The position numbers and the translations under genes were made by a program. The notes below the pieces were generated by a model. It made no database searches and had not been told where the DNA came from. It was given only the letters and a program-made list of their open reading frames with translations. DNA of 64,000 nt from ZC4RG42 sp003242425 (GTDB taxonomy: Bacteria > Pseudomonadota > Gammaproteobacteria > Burkholderiales > SG8-39): assembly GCA_937907425.1 (NCBI GenBank), contig CALCIE010000082.1, positions 32,031 to 96,030 on the forward strand. Reading direction: 5' to 3'. Below are positions 56,344 through 64,000 of the stretch, in pieces. Every line of letters begins with the position of its first letter. The first letter of the stretch is position 1.

Positions 56344-58764
56344 ATGAGCGATCAGAACGATCTTTTCGGCGCCGTCGAGGAACGGCCCGAGACCAAACAG
56401 GCGAACGACAAGGCCGACGCCCGGCGCTCGAACGGCGGCGGCCGTCTGCCGCCGTATTTCGCGCCCATGTCCGAGGAGTTCGGCGACAGCCTGCCGCTCG
56501 GGCGCTACGCGGCGCTGCAATACCTGCAATACGCCGTCAGCACGGTGAAGGATCGTGCGCTGCCGCGCATCGGCGACGGCCAGAAACCGGTGCAGGGCCG
56601 CATCCTTTATTCGATGTGGGACAACGGCACGCGCGCGGGCAGCAAGCGCGTGAAGTCGGCGGCGGTGGTCGGCGACGTGCTGGGCCGCTTCCACCCGCAC
56701 GGCGACCAGTCGGTGTACGACGCGCTGGTTCGCCTGGCGCAGGACTTCACCATGCGCTATCCCCTCATCGACGGCGAGGGGAACTTCGGGTCGCGCGACG
56801 GCGACGAGGCGGCCGCATACCGCTACACCGAAGCGCGGCTGACCAGGTTCGCCGAGATTTTGCTGAGCGAGCTGGACCAGGGCACGGTCGATTTCGCGCC
56901 CAACTACGACGGCACGCGCATGGAGCCGGTGGTGCTGCCGGCGCGGCTGCCGGTGGTGCTGTTGAACGGCTCCTCGGGCATCGCGGTCGGCATGGCGACC
57001 GAGATTCCGCCCCACAACCTCAACGAGGTGGCCGCCGCCGCGATCGCGATGATCCGCGATCCCGAGATCAGCGTCGCCGGGTTGATGAAGCACATCAAGG
57101 GGCCGGATTTCCCGGGCGGCGGGCAGATCATCACGCCGCGCGCCGAGATCAAGGCCGCTTACGAAACGGGGCGCGGCTCGGTGCGGGTGCGGGCGCGCTG
57201 GACGATCGAGAAGCTCGCGCGCGGCCAGTGGCAGCTCGTCGTCACCGAACTGCCGCCCGGCACGTCCGCGCGCAAGGTGCTGGAGGAAATCGAAGCCATC
57301 ACCAATCCCCAGCCTAAGGCCGGCAAGAAGAGCGTCAGCGCCGAGCAGCAGCGCGAGAAGCAGCTCATGCTGTCGATGCTCGACAAGGCGCGCGACGAAT
57401 CGGACCGCGCCAATCCGGTGCGCCTGGTGTTCGAGCCGAAGACCTCGCGCGTCGATCAGGACGATTTCATCAATCTCCTGCTCGCCAAGACGAGCATGGA
57501 GACCAACATCCCGATCAACCTGGTGATGGTGGGGCTGGACGGGCGGCCCACCACCAAATCCCTGCGCGAAGTGTTGTACGAGTGGCTGCAGTTCCGCTTC
57601 GCCACCGTGACGCGGCGCACCCGCTACCGTCTCGATCAGGTGCTCGACCGCATTCACGTCCTCGAAGGGCGGATGCTGGTGCTGCTCAACGTCGACAAGG
57701 TGATCAAGATCATCCGCAACGCCGACGATCCCAAGGCGGAGCTCATCAAGGCCTTCAAACTCACCGAGCGACAGGCCGAGGACATCCTCGAGATCCGCTT
57801 GCGGCAATTGGCGCGGCTCGAGCACATCAAGATCGAGCAGGAGCTCAAGGACCTGCGCGCCGAGCAGAAGGGGCTGGAGAAGGTCCTCAATTCGCGCAAG
57901 GCACTGGAGGAACTGGTTATCTCCGAGATCGAGGCGGACGCCAAGACTTTCGGCGACAAACGCCGGACCAAGATCGAGGAGTCGGAGAAGGCCACCATCG
58001 AGACGCCGGTGATCGACGAGCCGGTCACAGTGATCTTCTCCAAGAACGGCTGGGTGCGCGCACGGCAGGGCTGGAACGTCGATCCCTCGACCCTGTCCTT
58101 CAAGGAGGGCGACAGCCTGCAGGCCCTTATCCAGTGCCGCACCGTCGATCCGGTGGTGTTCCTCGATTCCAAGGGCCGCGCCTACACCGTGGAAGCCGCG
58201 CAACTGCCGCCCGCGCGCGGCGACGGCGTGCCGGCCTCCTCGCTGGTGGACGTGCAGGACGGCGCGAAGATCATGTATTGCGTGGCGGGCAAACCCGACA
58301 CCCACGTGCTGGTGGGCACCACCGGCGGCTACGGCTTCTACACCAAGATCGCCGACATGATTTCCAACCGCCGTGCGGGCCGCGAGTTCCTGAGCGTCGA
58401 CGAGGGCGAAACGCCCATCCCGCCGTTCATGTTCGAGCCTTCCGACAAGGCGATGGTCGTCACGCTGGCGGAGGAGCCGCGGTTGCTGGCCTACAGCCTG
58501 GAAGAGCTGCGCTACATGAGCAAGGGCCGCGGCCTGATCCTCATGGGCCTGGAAGAGAAGGAGAAACTCGTCGCGGCCGTCGTGACGTCCGAACGTGCGG
58601 TGGTGGTGAAGGGGACGCTGCGGGGTAAGGAGAAGGAGCTCGTGCTGTCCGGCGCCAGGTTCGAGCATCACGTCGGCCGCCGCGCCCGGATGGGGCGCGT
58701 GCTGCCGGAGAAACTGAAGGCGCCGTTGCATCTTGGCGTGCCGACCAAACCGGCAAGTGCCTAG
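56344..58764 (+). CDS. parC: DNA topoisomerase IV subunit A
   Basis: 806 residues. The quinolone-resistance region has HPHGDQSVYDALVRLAQDF; the catalytic Tyr is near 161 in YRYTEARLTRF. A long Lys/Glu coiled coil (about 450-545, ERQAEDILEIRLRQLARLEH) is followed by the C-terminal beta-pinwheel. Compared with E. coli ParC it has an N-terminal extension (about 40 residues), as in other betaproteobacteria. Confidence 0.95.
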   Translation: MSDQNDLFGAVEERPETKQANDKADARRSNGGGRLPPYFAPMSEEFGDSLPLGRYAALQYLQYAVSTVKDRALPRIGDGQKPVQGRILYSMWDNGTRAGSKRVKSAAVVGDVLGRFHPHGDQSVYDALVRLAQDFTMRYPLIDGEGNFGSRDGDEAAAYRYTEARLTRFAEILLSELDQGTVDFAPNYDGTRMEPVVLPARLPVVLLNGSSGIAVGMATEIPPHNLNEVAAAAIAMIRDPEISVAGLMKHIKGPDFPGGGQIITPRAEIKAAYETGRGSVRVRARWTIEKLARGQWQLVVTELPPGTSARKVLEEIEAITNPQPKAGKKSVSAEQQREKQLMLSMLDKARDESDRANPVRLVFEPKTSRVDQDDFINLLLAKTSMETNIPINLVMVGLDGRPTTKSLREVLYEWLQFRFATVTRRTRYRLDQVLDRIHVLEGRMLVLLNVDKVIKIIRNADDPKAELIKAFKLTERQAEDILEIRLRQLARLEHIKIEQELKDLRAEQKGLEKVLNSRKALEELVISEIEADAKTFGDKRRTKIEESEKATIETPVIDEPVTVIFSKNGWVRARQGWNVDPSTLSFKEGDSLQALIQCRTVDPVVFLDSKGRAYTVEAAQLPPARGDGVPASSLVDVQDGAKIMYCVAGKPDTHVLVGTTGGYGFYTKIADMISNRRAGREFLSVDEGETPIPPFMFEPSDKAMVVTLAEEPRLLAYSLEELRYMSKGRGLILMGLEEKEKLVAAVVTSERAVVVKGTLRGKEKELVLSGARFEHHVGRRARMGRVLPEKLKAPLHLGVPTKPASA

Positions 58765-58818
58765 CGCGTGCTAAACTGCGCGGACATTTGCCGTCGCGAC
58801 CGGCGGCGGCAGATCAAG

Positions 58819-58914
58819 GGCGGGCCTCCCCGCATTGCAGCGTAGTGAACCTGGTCAGGTCCGGAAGGAAGCAGCCATAGCTACTCCCTGCAAGTGCCGG
58901 GGTTCAGGCTCGCC
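58819..58914 (+). ncRNA. ffs: 4.5S / small bacterial SRP RNA
   Basis: About 96 nt. End arms GGCGGGCCT and AGGCTCGCC pair. The conserved Ffh-binding apical loop is present: GGTCAGGTCCGGAAGGAAGC at 58853-58872 followed by AGCC. Position between parC and dnaX; ends are by pairing and could shift by a few bases. Confidence 0.93.
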
Positions 58915-58944
58915 ACCCGTTTTCCACGCGTGCTGAGTCAGACG

Positions 58945-60519
58945 ATGTCCTATCAAGTTCTCGCCCGGAAATGGCGGCCGCGCAGTTTCGCGACACTGGT
59001 AGGCCAGGAGCATGTCGTCAAGGCACTCACGCACGCGCTCGAACAGCAGCGGCTGCACCATGCCTATCTGTTTACGGGTACGCGCGGTGTGGGCAAGACC
59101 ACCCTGGCGCGCATCCTCGCCAAATCCCTGAACTGCGAGACCGGCATCACCGCGACCCCCTGCGGCACCTGCGCCGCCTGCACCGAGATCGATGCCGGCC
59201 GCTTCGTCGATCTGCTCGAAGTGGACGCCGCCACCAACACCAAGGTGGACGAAATGCGGCAGTTGCTGGAGAACGCCGTGTACGCGCCCACACGGGGCCG
59301 CTTCAAGGTCTATGTGATCGACGAAGTGCACATGCTGTCGAACTCCGCCTTCAACTCGATGTTGAAGACGCTGGAGGAGCCGCCCGAGCATGTGAAATTC
59401 ATCCTTGCGACCACCGATCCGCAGAAGATTCCCGTGACGGTGCTGTCGCGCTGCCTGCAGTTCAACCTCAAGCAACTCCCGCAAGGCGTGATCGCCGCGC
59501 ACCTGCAGCGCATCATGGGCGAGGAGGGGGTGCCGGCGGAACCGGGCGCCCTGCGGCTGCTCGCCCAGGCGGCCAACGGCAGCATGCGCGATGCCCTGAG
59601 CCTGCTCGACCAGGCGATCGCCTATTCGAGCGGCGAGGTGACCGAAGCGGCCGTGCGTGCCATGCTCGGCACGGTCGACACCGCCTATCTGTTCGAGCTG
59701 CTCGAAGCGCTGGCGGACAACGATGCCTCGCGCATGATCGCCATCGCCGGCGAAATGGAGGCGCGTTCGATCGCATTCGACGGCGCGCTGACAGAGCTCG
59801 CCACGCTGCTGCACCGCATCGCGCTGGCACAACTGGCCGAAGACGCGTTGGCGGAGGATCTGGCCGAGCGCGAACGCCTCGTCGCGCTCGCGCGCCGCTT
59901 CGATCCCGAGAGCGTGCAGCTCTACTACCAGATCGCCATCCAGGGGCGGCAGGATCTGCCGCTCGCGCCGGACGAGTATGCGGGTTTCACCATGACGCTG
60001 ATGCGCATGCTCGCCTTCGCGCCGCAGAGCGAGGAGGCCGTCGCACCGGTGCCGCCTTCGCCCGCGCGGCAGGCGCCGGCCAAGCCCGCGAGCGGTCATC
60101 TTGCTGCCGTGCCGCCCGCGTCTGCGAGCGGCAACGACGACTGGCCGGCACTCGTGAGCCGGCTCAGGGTGACCGGCGCGGCCAGGCAGCTCGCCGACCG
60201 CAGCGAGCTCGTTTCGCGAACCGGCGACAAGTTCGTGCTGCGGGTCGGCAACGAATCGAAGCCGTTGCTGATTCCCGCGTCGATCGAGCGGATCAAGGCC
60301 GCGCTGGCGGAGGCCTTGGGGCGTCCGGTCCAGGTCGAGTTCCAGACCGGCCAGACTCAGGGCGCCAGCGTCGCCGCCATTGCCGAGAACGAACGCCGCG
60401 CCCGGCTGGACAAGGCGAGCCGGCAGATGAACGACGATCCGTTCGTGCGCGAGCTGCTGAGCAGCTTCGACGCTACCATCGAATCCGTGCAACCGCTGCA
60501 ACAAGGACAGCAGTCATGA
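58945..60519 (+). CDS. dnaX: DNA polymerase III subunit gamma/tau
   Basis: Clamp-loader ATPase. 524 residues from ATG 58945 (MSYQVLARKWRPRSF). Walker A GTRGVGKTTLARILAKSLNC, zinc-site CGTCAACTEID, DEVHML, ILATTDPQKIPVTVLSRC. Domain III and a Pro/Ala linker (about 375-405) precede a short tau tail. I see no A-AAA-AAG slippery site, so a separate gamma product by frameshift is unlikely. The tau region is shorter than in E. coli (643). Confidence 0.95.
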   Translation: MSYQVLARKWRPRSFATLVGQEHVVKALTHALEQQRLHHAYLFTGTRGVGKTTLARILAKSLNCETGITATPCGTCAACTEIDAGRFVDLLEVDAATNTKVDEMRQLLENAVYAPTRGRFKVYVIDEVHMLSNSAFNSMLKTLEEPPEHVKFILATTDPQKIPVTVLSRCLQFNLKQLPQGVIAAHLQRIMGEEGVPAEPGALRLLAQAANGSMRDALSLLDQAIAYSSGEVTEAAVRAMLGTVDTAYLFELLEALADNDASRMIAIAGEMEARSIAFDGALTELATLLHRIALAQLAEDALAEDLAERERLVALARRFDPESVQLYYQIAIQGRQDLPLAPDEYAGFTMTLMRMLAFAPQSEEAVAPVPPSPARQAPAKPASGHLAAVPPASASGNDDWPALVSRLRVTGAARQLADRSELVSRTGDKFVLRVGNESKPLLIPASIERIKAALAEALGRPVQVEFQTGQTQGASVAAIAENERRARLDKASRQMNDDPFVRELLSSFDATIESVQPLQQGQQS

Positions 60520-60842
60520 TGAAGGGACAGCTCGCGGGCCTGATGAAACAGGCCCAACAGATGCAGGACAACATGCGCAAGCTGCAGGAGCAGCTTGCGA
60601 CCATCGAAGTGGAAGGTCAGTCGGGCGCCGGGATGGTGAAGGTCGTCATGACCTGCAAGCACGACGTCAAGCGCGTGACCATCGATCCCTCGCTGCTTTC
60701 CGACGACAAGGACATGCTGGAAGACCTGGTCGCCGCGGCCGTGAACGACGCGGTGCGCCGCGTCGAAGCGACCATCCAGGAGAAGATGGCGGGCCTCACC
60801 GCGGGGCTCGGCCTGCCGCCCGGTTTCAAGATGCCGTTCTGA
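60516..60842 (+). CDS. ybaB: YbaB/EbfC family nucleoid-associated protein
   Basis: 108 residues, DNA-binding tweezer-shaped dimer. MKQAQQMQDNMRKLQEQLAT helix, GQSGAGMVKVVMTCKHDVKR strands and GLPPGFKMPF tail. ATG overlaps the dnaX stop as ATGA; the dnaX-ybaB-recR order is classical. Confidence 0.95.
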   Translation: MMKGQLAGLMKQAQQMQDNMRKLQEQLATIEVEGQSGAGMVKVVMTCKHDVKRVTIDPSLLSDDKDMLEDLVAAAVNDAVRRVEATIQEKMAGLTAGLGLPPGFKMPF

Positions 60843-60843
60843 G

Positions 60844-61443
60844 TTGAGCCGCACGAACAACAGCCTCGACGAACTGATCGAGGCACTGCGCTGTCTGCCC
60901 GGCGTGGGGCCGAAGTCGGCGCAGCGCATGGCTTATCACCTGTTGCAGTACGACCAGGCGGGCGCGCATCGCCTGGCGCTGGCGCTCGACCGCGCCCTGC
61001 AGCGCATCCGGCGCTGCGCGAAGTGCAATACCTTCACCGAGGAGGAGGTGTGCGCGCTGTGCACCTCGCCCAAGCGTGATCCCTCGCTGCTGTGCGTCGT
61101 CGAGACGCCGGCGGACCAGGCGGTGATGGAGCAGACGCTCGCCTATCAGGGGCTTTATTTCGTGCTGATGGGGCGGCTGTCGCCGCTCGACGGAATCGGT
61201 CCCAAGGAGATCGGGCTCGATGCGCTGCAGCGGCGCGTGAGCGACGGCATCGTCAAGGAAGTGATTCTCGCCACCAATTTCACCAACGAAGGCGAGGCGA
61301 CGGCGCATTACATTCACGAAATGCTGCAGGGACGCGGCTTGAAGATCACGCGTATCGCGCGCGGGGTGCCGGTCGGCGGCGAGCTGGAGTACGTCGATCT
61401 CGGCACGCTGGCGCAAGCGTTCTACGAGCGGAGGGAAGCGTGA
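60844..61443 (+). CDS. recR: Recombination protein RecR
   Basis: 199 residues from TTG 60844, one base after the ybaB stop. Helix-hairpin-helix CLPGVGPKSAQRMAYHLL, zinc finger CAKCNTFTEEEVCALC, Toprim VVETPADQAVMEQT and C-terminal TRIARGVPVGGELEYVD. It loads RecA with RecF/RecO at gaps. The TTG start is accepted because the upstream ATG frame belongs to ybaB. Confidence 0.95.
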   Translation: MSRTNNSLDELIEALRCLPGVGPKSAQRMAYHLLQYDQAGAHRLALALDRALQRIRRCAKCNTFTEEEVCALCTSPKRDPSLLCVVETPADQAVMEQTLAYQGLYFVLMGRLSPLDGIGPKEIGLDALQRRVSDGIVKEVILATNFTNEGEATAHYIHEMLQGRGLKITRIARGVPVGGELEYVDLGTLAQAFYERREA

Positions 61444-62648
61444 GTGCGAAACCGTTGGCTGGATTGAAGGTACTGGAACTGGGACAGCTGATCGCCGGTC
61501 CGTTCGCCGGCAAGACCCTGGCGGAATTCGGCGCCGAAGTGATCAAGATCGAGCCGCCCGCTTCGGACAAAGGTCCGGGCGGCGATCCGCTGCGCACCTG
61601 GCGCAAGCTCCATAACGGCACCTCGCTCTGGTGGCACGTCATGGCGCGCAACAAGAAATCGGTGACGGCCAACCTGCGAACGCCCGAGGGTCAGGAGATC
61701 GTGCGCCGGCTCGCACGCGGCGTGGACGTGGTGATCGAGAATTTCCGTCCGGGTACGCTGGAGAAGTGGGGCCTGGGGTACGACGTGCTGTCGCGCGACA
61801 ACCCGGGGCTGGTCATGTTGCGGCTCTCCGGCTTCGGCCAGACCGGCCCCTACAAGGACCAGGCGGGCTTCGGCGCGGTGGGCGAGTCGATGGGCGGGAT
61901 GCGCTACGTGACCGGCTTCCCCGACCGCCCGCCGGTGCGCATGAACCTTTCCATCGGCGACACGCTCGCCGCCCTGCACGGCGTGATCGGCGTGCTCATG
62001 GCGCTGCGCCATCGCGACGTGAACGGCGGCAAGGGGCAGGTGGTGGACGTGGCGCTCTACGAAGCCGTGTTCAACATGATGGAGAGCACGCTGCCCGAAT
62101 ACGACATGTACGGCATCGTGCGCGAACGCACGGGCACGGCGCTTACCGGCATCGCGCCTTCCAACACGTACGTCACGCAGGACGGCGCGTTTGTGGTGAT
62201 CGGCGGCAACGGCGACAGCATCTTCAAACGGCTGATGCAGGCCATCGGCCGCCCGGATCTGGCGAAAGATCCTACGCTCGCCGACAACGCCGGCCGCGTG
62301 AAGCGCGCCGACGAGCTCGACGCGGTCATCGGCGAATGGGTGGCGAGCCACCCGGTGGAGCACGTGCTCGCGGTGCTCAACGAAGCGCAGGTGCCGAACG
62401 GCAAGATCTACAGCATCGCCGACATCGTCAAGGACCCGCAGTTCCTCGCGCGGGGCATGATCGAGCGTACGAGGCTCCCCGACGGCGCCGATGTGGCGGT
62501 GCCCGGCGTGGTGCCGAAACTGAGCGAGACGCCGGGCGACATCGGCCGTTGCGGCCCCGCGCTCGGAGAACACACCGACGAAGTGCTGGCGGCGATCGGC
62601 TACGACGAAACGGCGCGCCGCGACTTGCGTTCGCGCTGGATCATCTAG
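61440..62648 (+). CDS. CaiB/BaiF (class III) CoA transferase
   Basis: 402 residues from GTG 61440, overlapping the recR stop as GTGA. LKVLELGQLIAGPFAGKTLAEFGAEVIKIE opening, NKKSVTANLRTPEGQEI, ENFRPGTLEKWG, the active-site Asp in MNLSIGDTLAALHG and MALRHRD. Substrate cannot be told: formyl-CoA transferase lookalikes include mesaconyl, succinyl-CoA and carnitine types. Why it is coupled to recR is not obvious. Confidence 0.88.
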   Translation: MSAKPLAGLKVLELGQLIAGPFAGKTLAEFGAEVIKIEPPASDKGPGGDPLRTWRKLHNGTSLWWHVMARNKKSVTANLRTPEGQEIVRRLARGVDVVIENFRPGTLEKWGLGYDVLSRDNPGLVMLRLSGFGQTGPYKDQAGFGAVGESMGGMRYVTGFPDRPPVRMNLSIGDTLAALHGVIGVLMALRHRDVNGGKGQVVDVALYEAVFNMMESTLPEYDMYGIVRERTGTALTGIAPSNTYVTQDGAFVVIGGNGDSIFKRLMQAIGRPDLAKDPTLADNAGRVKRADELDAVIGEWVASHPVEHVLAVLNEAQVPNGKIYSIADIVKDPQFLARGMIERTRLPDGADVAVPGVVPKLSETPGDIGRCGPALGEHTDEVLAAIGYDETARRDLRSRWII

Positions 62649-62703
62649 CGAGCCGCTACAGAGGGACTATACTTCCATACAGTAGTCTCGTTTGAGGCGA
62701 GGT

Positions 62704-63765
62704 ATGGAACGTCCGATCGTCTGGAAGGGCCGGGGTGCGGTGAGCAACCCGCAAGGGCGCTTCGAGCGCGACATTCGTGTCGTAGACGAAGACGCCTATT
62801 GGGAAGCGCCGGGGCAAGCGCCCGAGACGCAGGTCACGCTGCGTCAGGCCCGCTCCATCATCTCCCGCAACGACTCGCCGGACATCCCCTTCAGCCAGTC
62901 GATCAATCCCTACCAGGGCTGCGAGCACGGCTGCATCTACTGCTACGCGCGGCCGAGCCATTCCTACCTGGGCCTGTCGCCGGGCCTGGATTTCGAAACC
63001 CGGCTCTACGCCAAAGAGAATGCCGCGGCGCTGCTGCGCGAAGAGCTGTCGCGGCCCGGCTACCGCTGCGACGTCATCGTGATCGGCGGCAACACCGATC
63101 CCTACCAGCCGGTCGAGCGCGAACTGCGTATCACACGTGCCGTGCTCGAGGTGTGCGCCGAATTCAACCAGCCCGTCGGCATCATCACCAAATCGGCGCT
63201 GATCGAGCGCGACCTCGACCTGCTGGCACCGATGGCGGCCAAGGGGCTGGCGCACGCCTTCGTGTCCGTGACCACCCTGGACGCGGAGCTGGCGCGCAGG
63301 CTGGAACCCCGCGCGTCGGCCCCGTACCGGCGGCTGAAGGCCTTGCGGCGCCTCGCCGAGGCCGGCGTCCCCTGCGGCGTGATGGTGGCGCCCGTCATCC
63401 CCTTCCTGAACGATCAGGATATGGAGACCATCCTGGAGGCGGCGCGGGAAGCCGGCGTGCAGCGGGCGGGCTACGTCGTGCTGCGTCTGCCGCACGAGTT
63501 GAAGGACCTTTTCCAGGAGTGGCTGGCGCAGCATTACCCCCTGCGGGCCGAGCGCGTCATGGCACGGGTACGTGATATGCGAGGCGGAATGGCGTACAAT
63601 TCGCGCTGGCGTGAACGCCAGACGGGTACTGGCACATACGCGGAACTTTTGGCCCAGCGTTTTGACAAAGCCTGTCGGCGGTTGGGTCTCAACGCGCGCA
63701 GCGTGTCGCTGGACACGTCGCGGTTCAAGGTACCCGGTCGCGCGGAACAGATGGAGCTGTTCTGA
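62704..63765 (+). CDS. PA0069-family radical SAM protein
   Basis: 353 residues from ATG 62704 (GAGG at 62694-62697). Cluster motif CEHGCIYCYARPSHSYLG, GGNTDPYQPVERELRITR, TKSALIERDLDLL and APVIPFLND. SplB-like relatives repair spore photoproducts, but this family is uncharacterised. It carries no other domain. TATACT at 62667-62672 may be its -10. Confidence 0.9.
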   Translation: MERPIVWKGRGAVSNPQGRFERDIRVVDEDAYWEAPGQAPETQVTLRQARSIISRNDSPDIPFSQSINPYQGCEHGCIYCYARPSHSYLGLSPGLDFETRLYAKENAAALLREELSRPGYRCDVIVIGGNTDPYQPVERELRITRAVLEVCAEFNQPVGIITKSALIERDLDLLAPMAAKGLAHAFVSVTTLDAELARRLEPRASAPYRRLKALRRLAEAGVPCGVMVAPVIPFLNDQDMETILEAAREAGVQRAGYVVLRLPHELKDLFQEWLAQHYPLRAERVMARVRDMRGGMAYNSRWRERQTGTGTYAELLAQRFDKACRRLGLNARSVSLDTSRFKVPGRAEQMELF

Positions 63766-63786
63766 CCTGAACCTCCTCTCAGAGGG

Positions 63787-63815
63787 TTGACAGGAAACCG
63801 GGCAGCCCCCATAAT
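63787..63815 (+). promoter_or_regulatory. Strong sigma-70 promoter of tRNA-fMet
   Basis: TTGACA (63787-63792), 17-base spacer, CATAAT (63810-63815); start near 63822, about 11 bases before the tRNA. Confidence 0.85.
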
Positions 63816-63832
63816 TCCGCTTCTGTCACGGA

Positions 63833-63909
<77 letters not shown>

Positions 63910-64000
63910 AGCCTTCAAACCGAGCAGGCAAGGTGCCGTGGCAATCGCTCTTTAAAAACTGAACAGCCGATAGGTGTGGGTGCTGGGGGTGTTGGTTTTG
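63910..64000 (+). other. rRNA-operon leader-like sequence with boxA
   Basis: CGCTCTTTAAAA at 63946-63957 resembles the rrn antitermination boxA (TGCTCTTTAACA). The following GAACAGCCGATAGGTGTGGG resembles betaproteobacterial 16S leaders. No new promoter is visible between the tRNA and here. The 16S gene would begin to the right of the window. Confidence 0.7.

Noticed and set aside
56155..58731. 858-codon open frame on the minus strand opposite parC
   Set aside because: Exact antisense of a clear ParC; His/Asp/Arg-rich shadow sequence.
58945..60519. Programmed frameshift making a gamma subunit in dnaX
   Set aside because: No poly-A slippery heptamer with downstream stem is visible.

Overview
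The window is high-GC, gene-dense bacterial chromosome, most likely from a betaproteobacterium (Burkholderiales/Rhodocyclales-like). This rests on the sdhCDAB-sdhE-gltA-odhA-odhB-lpd-zapE order, the ffs RNA between parC and dnaX, the protein sequences (MnmC, SdhC, PA0069-type radical SAM) and a 16S-leader-like sequence at the right edge. Nothing looks like prophage, an insertion sequence or CRISPR.

Layout. 1-5.8 kb: partial MrpA-type antiporter subunit, guanine deaminase, a PLD/cardiolipin-synthase-like enzyme, tRNA-Arg(ACG) and an AI-2E-type permease. 5.8-11.5 kb: folE, then a co-directional accessory block of a CBS-pair protein, a Tyr/Gly/Gln-rich disordered protein carrying one BON domain, two small secreted low-complexity proteins and two adjacent ferritin-like proteins. 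This block is the best candidate here for an undescribed (stress or iron related) system. 11.5-17.7 kb: zwf, an ICMT-like methyltransferase, an RssA-like patatin, a pyrimidine-dimer glycosylase, a frameshifted Cys-rich gene, an orphan PAS-PAS histidine kinase and cspA.

17.8-36.0 kb is a TCA-cycle supercluster. acnA and mdh run leftward; sdhCDAB, sdhE, gltA, sucA, sucB and lpd run rightward from a shared 390-bp control region, followed by zapE, a GlcG/HbpS-like gene and fumC. Only icd and sucCD are missing from the cycle. 36.1-41.1 kb: a SET-domain lysine methyltransferase with a histone-H1-like tail, a YqhA-like membrane protein, acs, a GlcD/D2HGDH-like FAD oxidase and tRNA-Ser(GGA). 41.2-42.8 kb holds small accessory genes, including a frameshifted secreted nuclease, a DUF3293 protein and an orphan zinc-ribbon protein.

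42.9-52.2 kb is cofactor synthesis: a degenerate-Nudix/winged-helix (NrtR-like) regulator, then nadA-nadB-nadC behind a promoter with a palindrome between -35 and -10, then a tightly overlapped bioF-bioH-bioC-bioA-bioD operon. 52.2-63.8 kb: mnmC, parE, parC, the 4.5S RNA gene, dnaX-ybaB-recR, a class III CoA transferase and a radical SAM protein. The right edge has tRNA-fMet behind a strong promoter, followed at once by an rRNA-leader-like boxA, so an rRNA operon probably starts just outside.

Two small genes (15.1-15.4 kb and 41.2-41.7 kb) are each split by a short indel in a GC-rich run. They are either genuine decay or assembly errors. Functions are assigned by reading protein motifs by eye; no database search was run.
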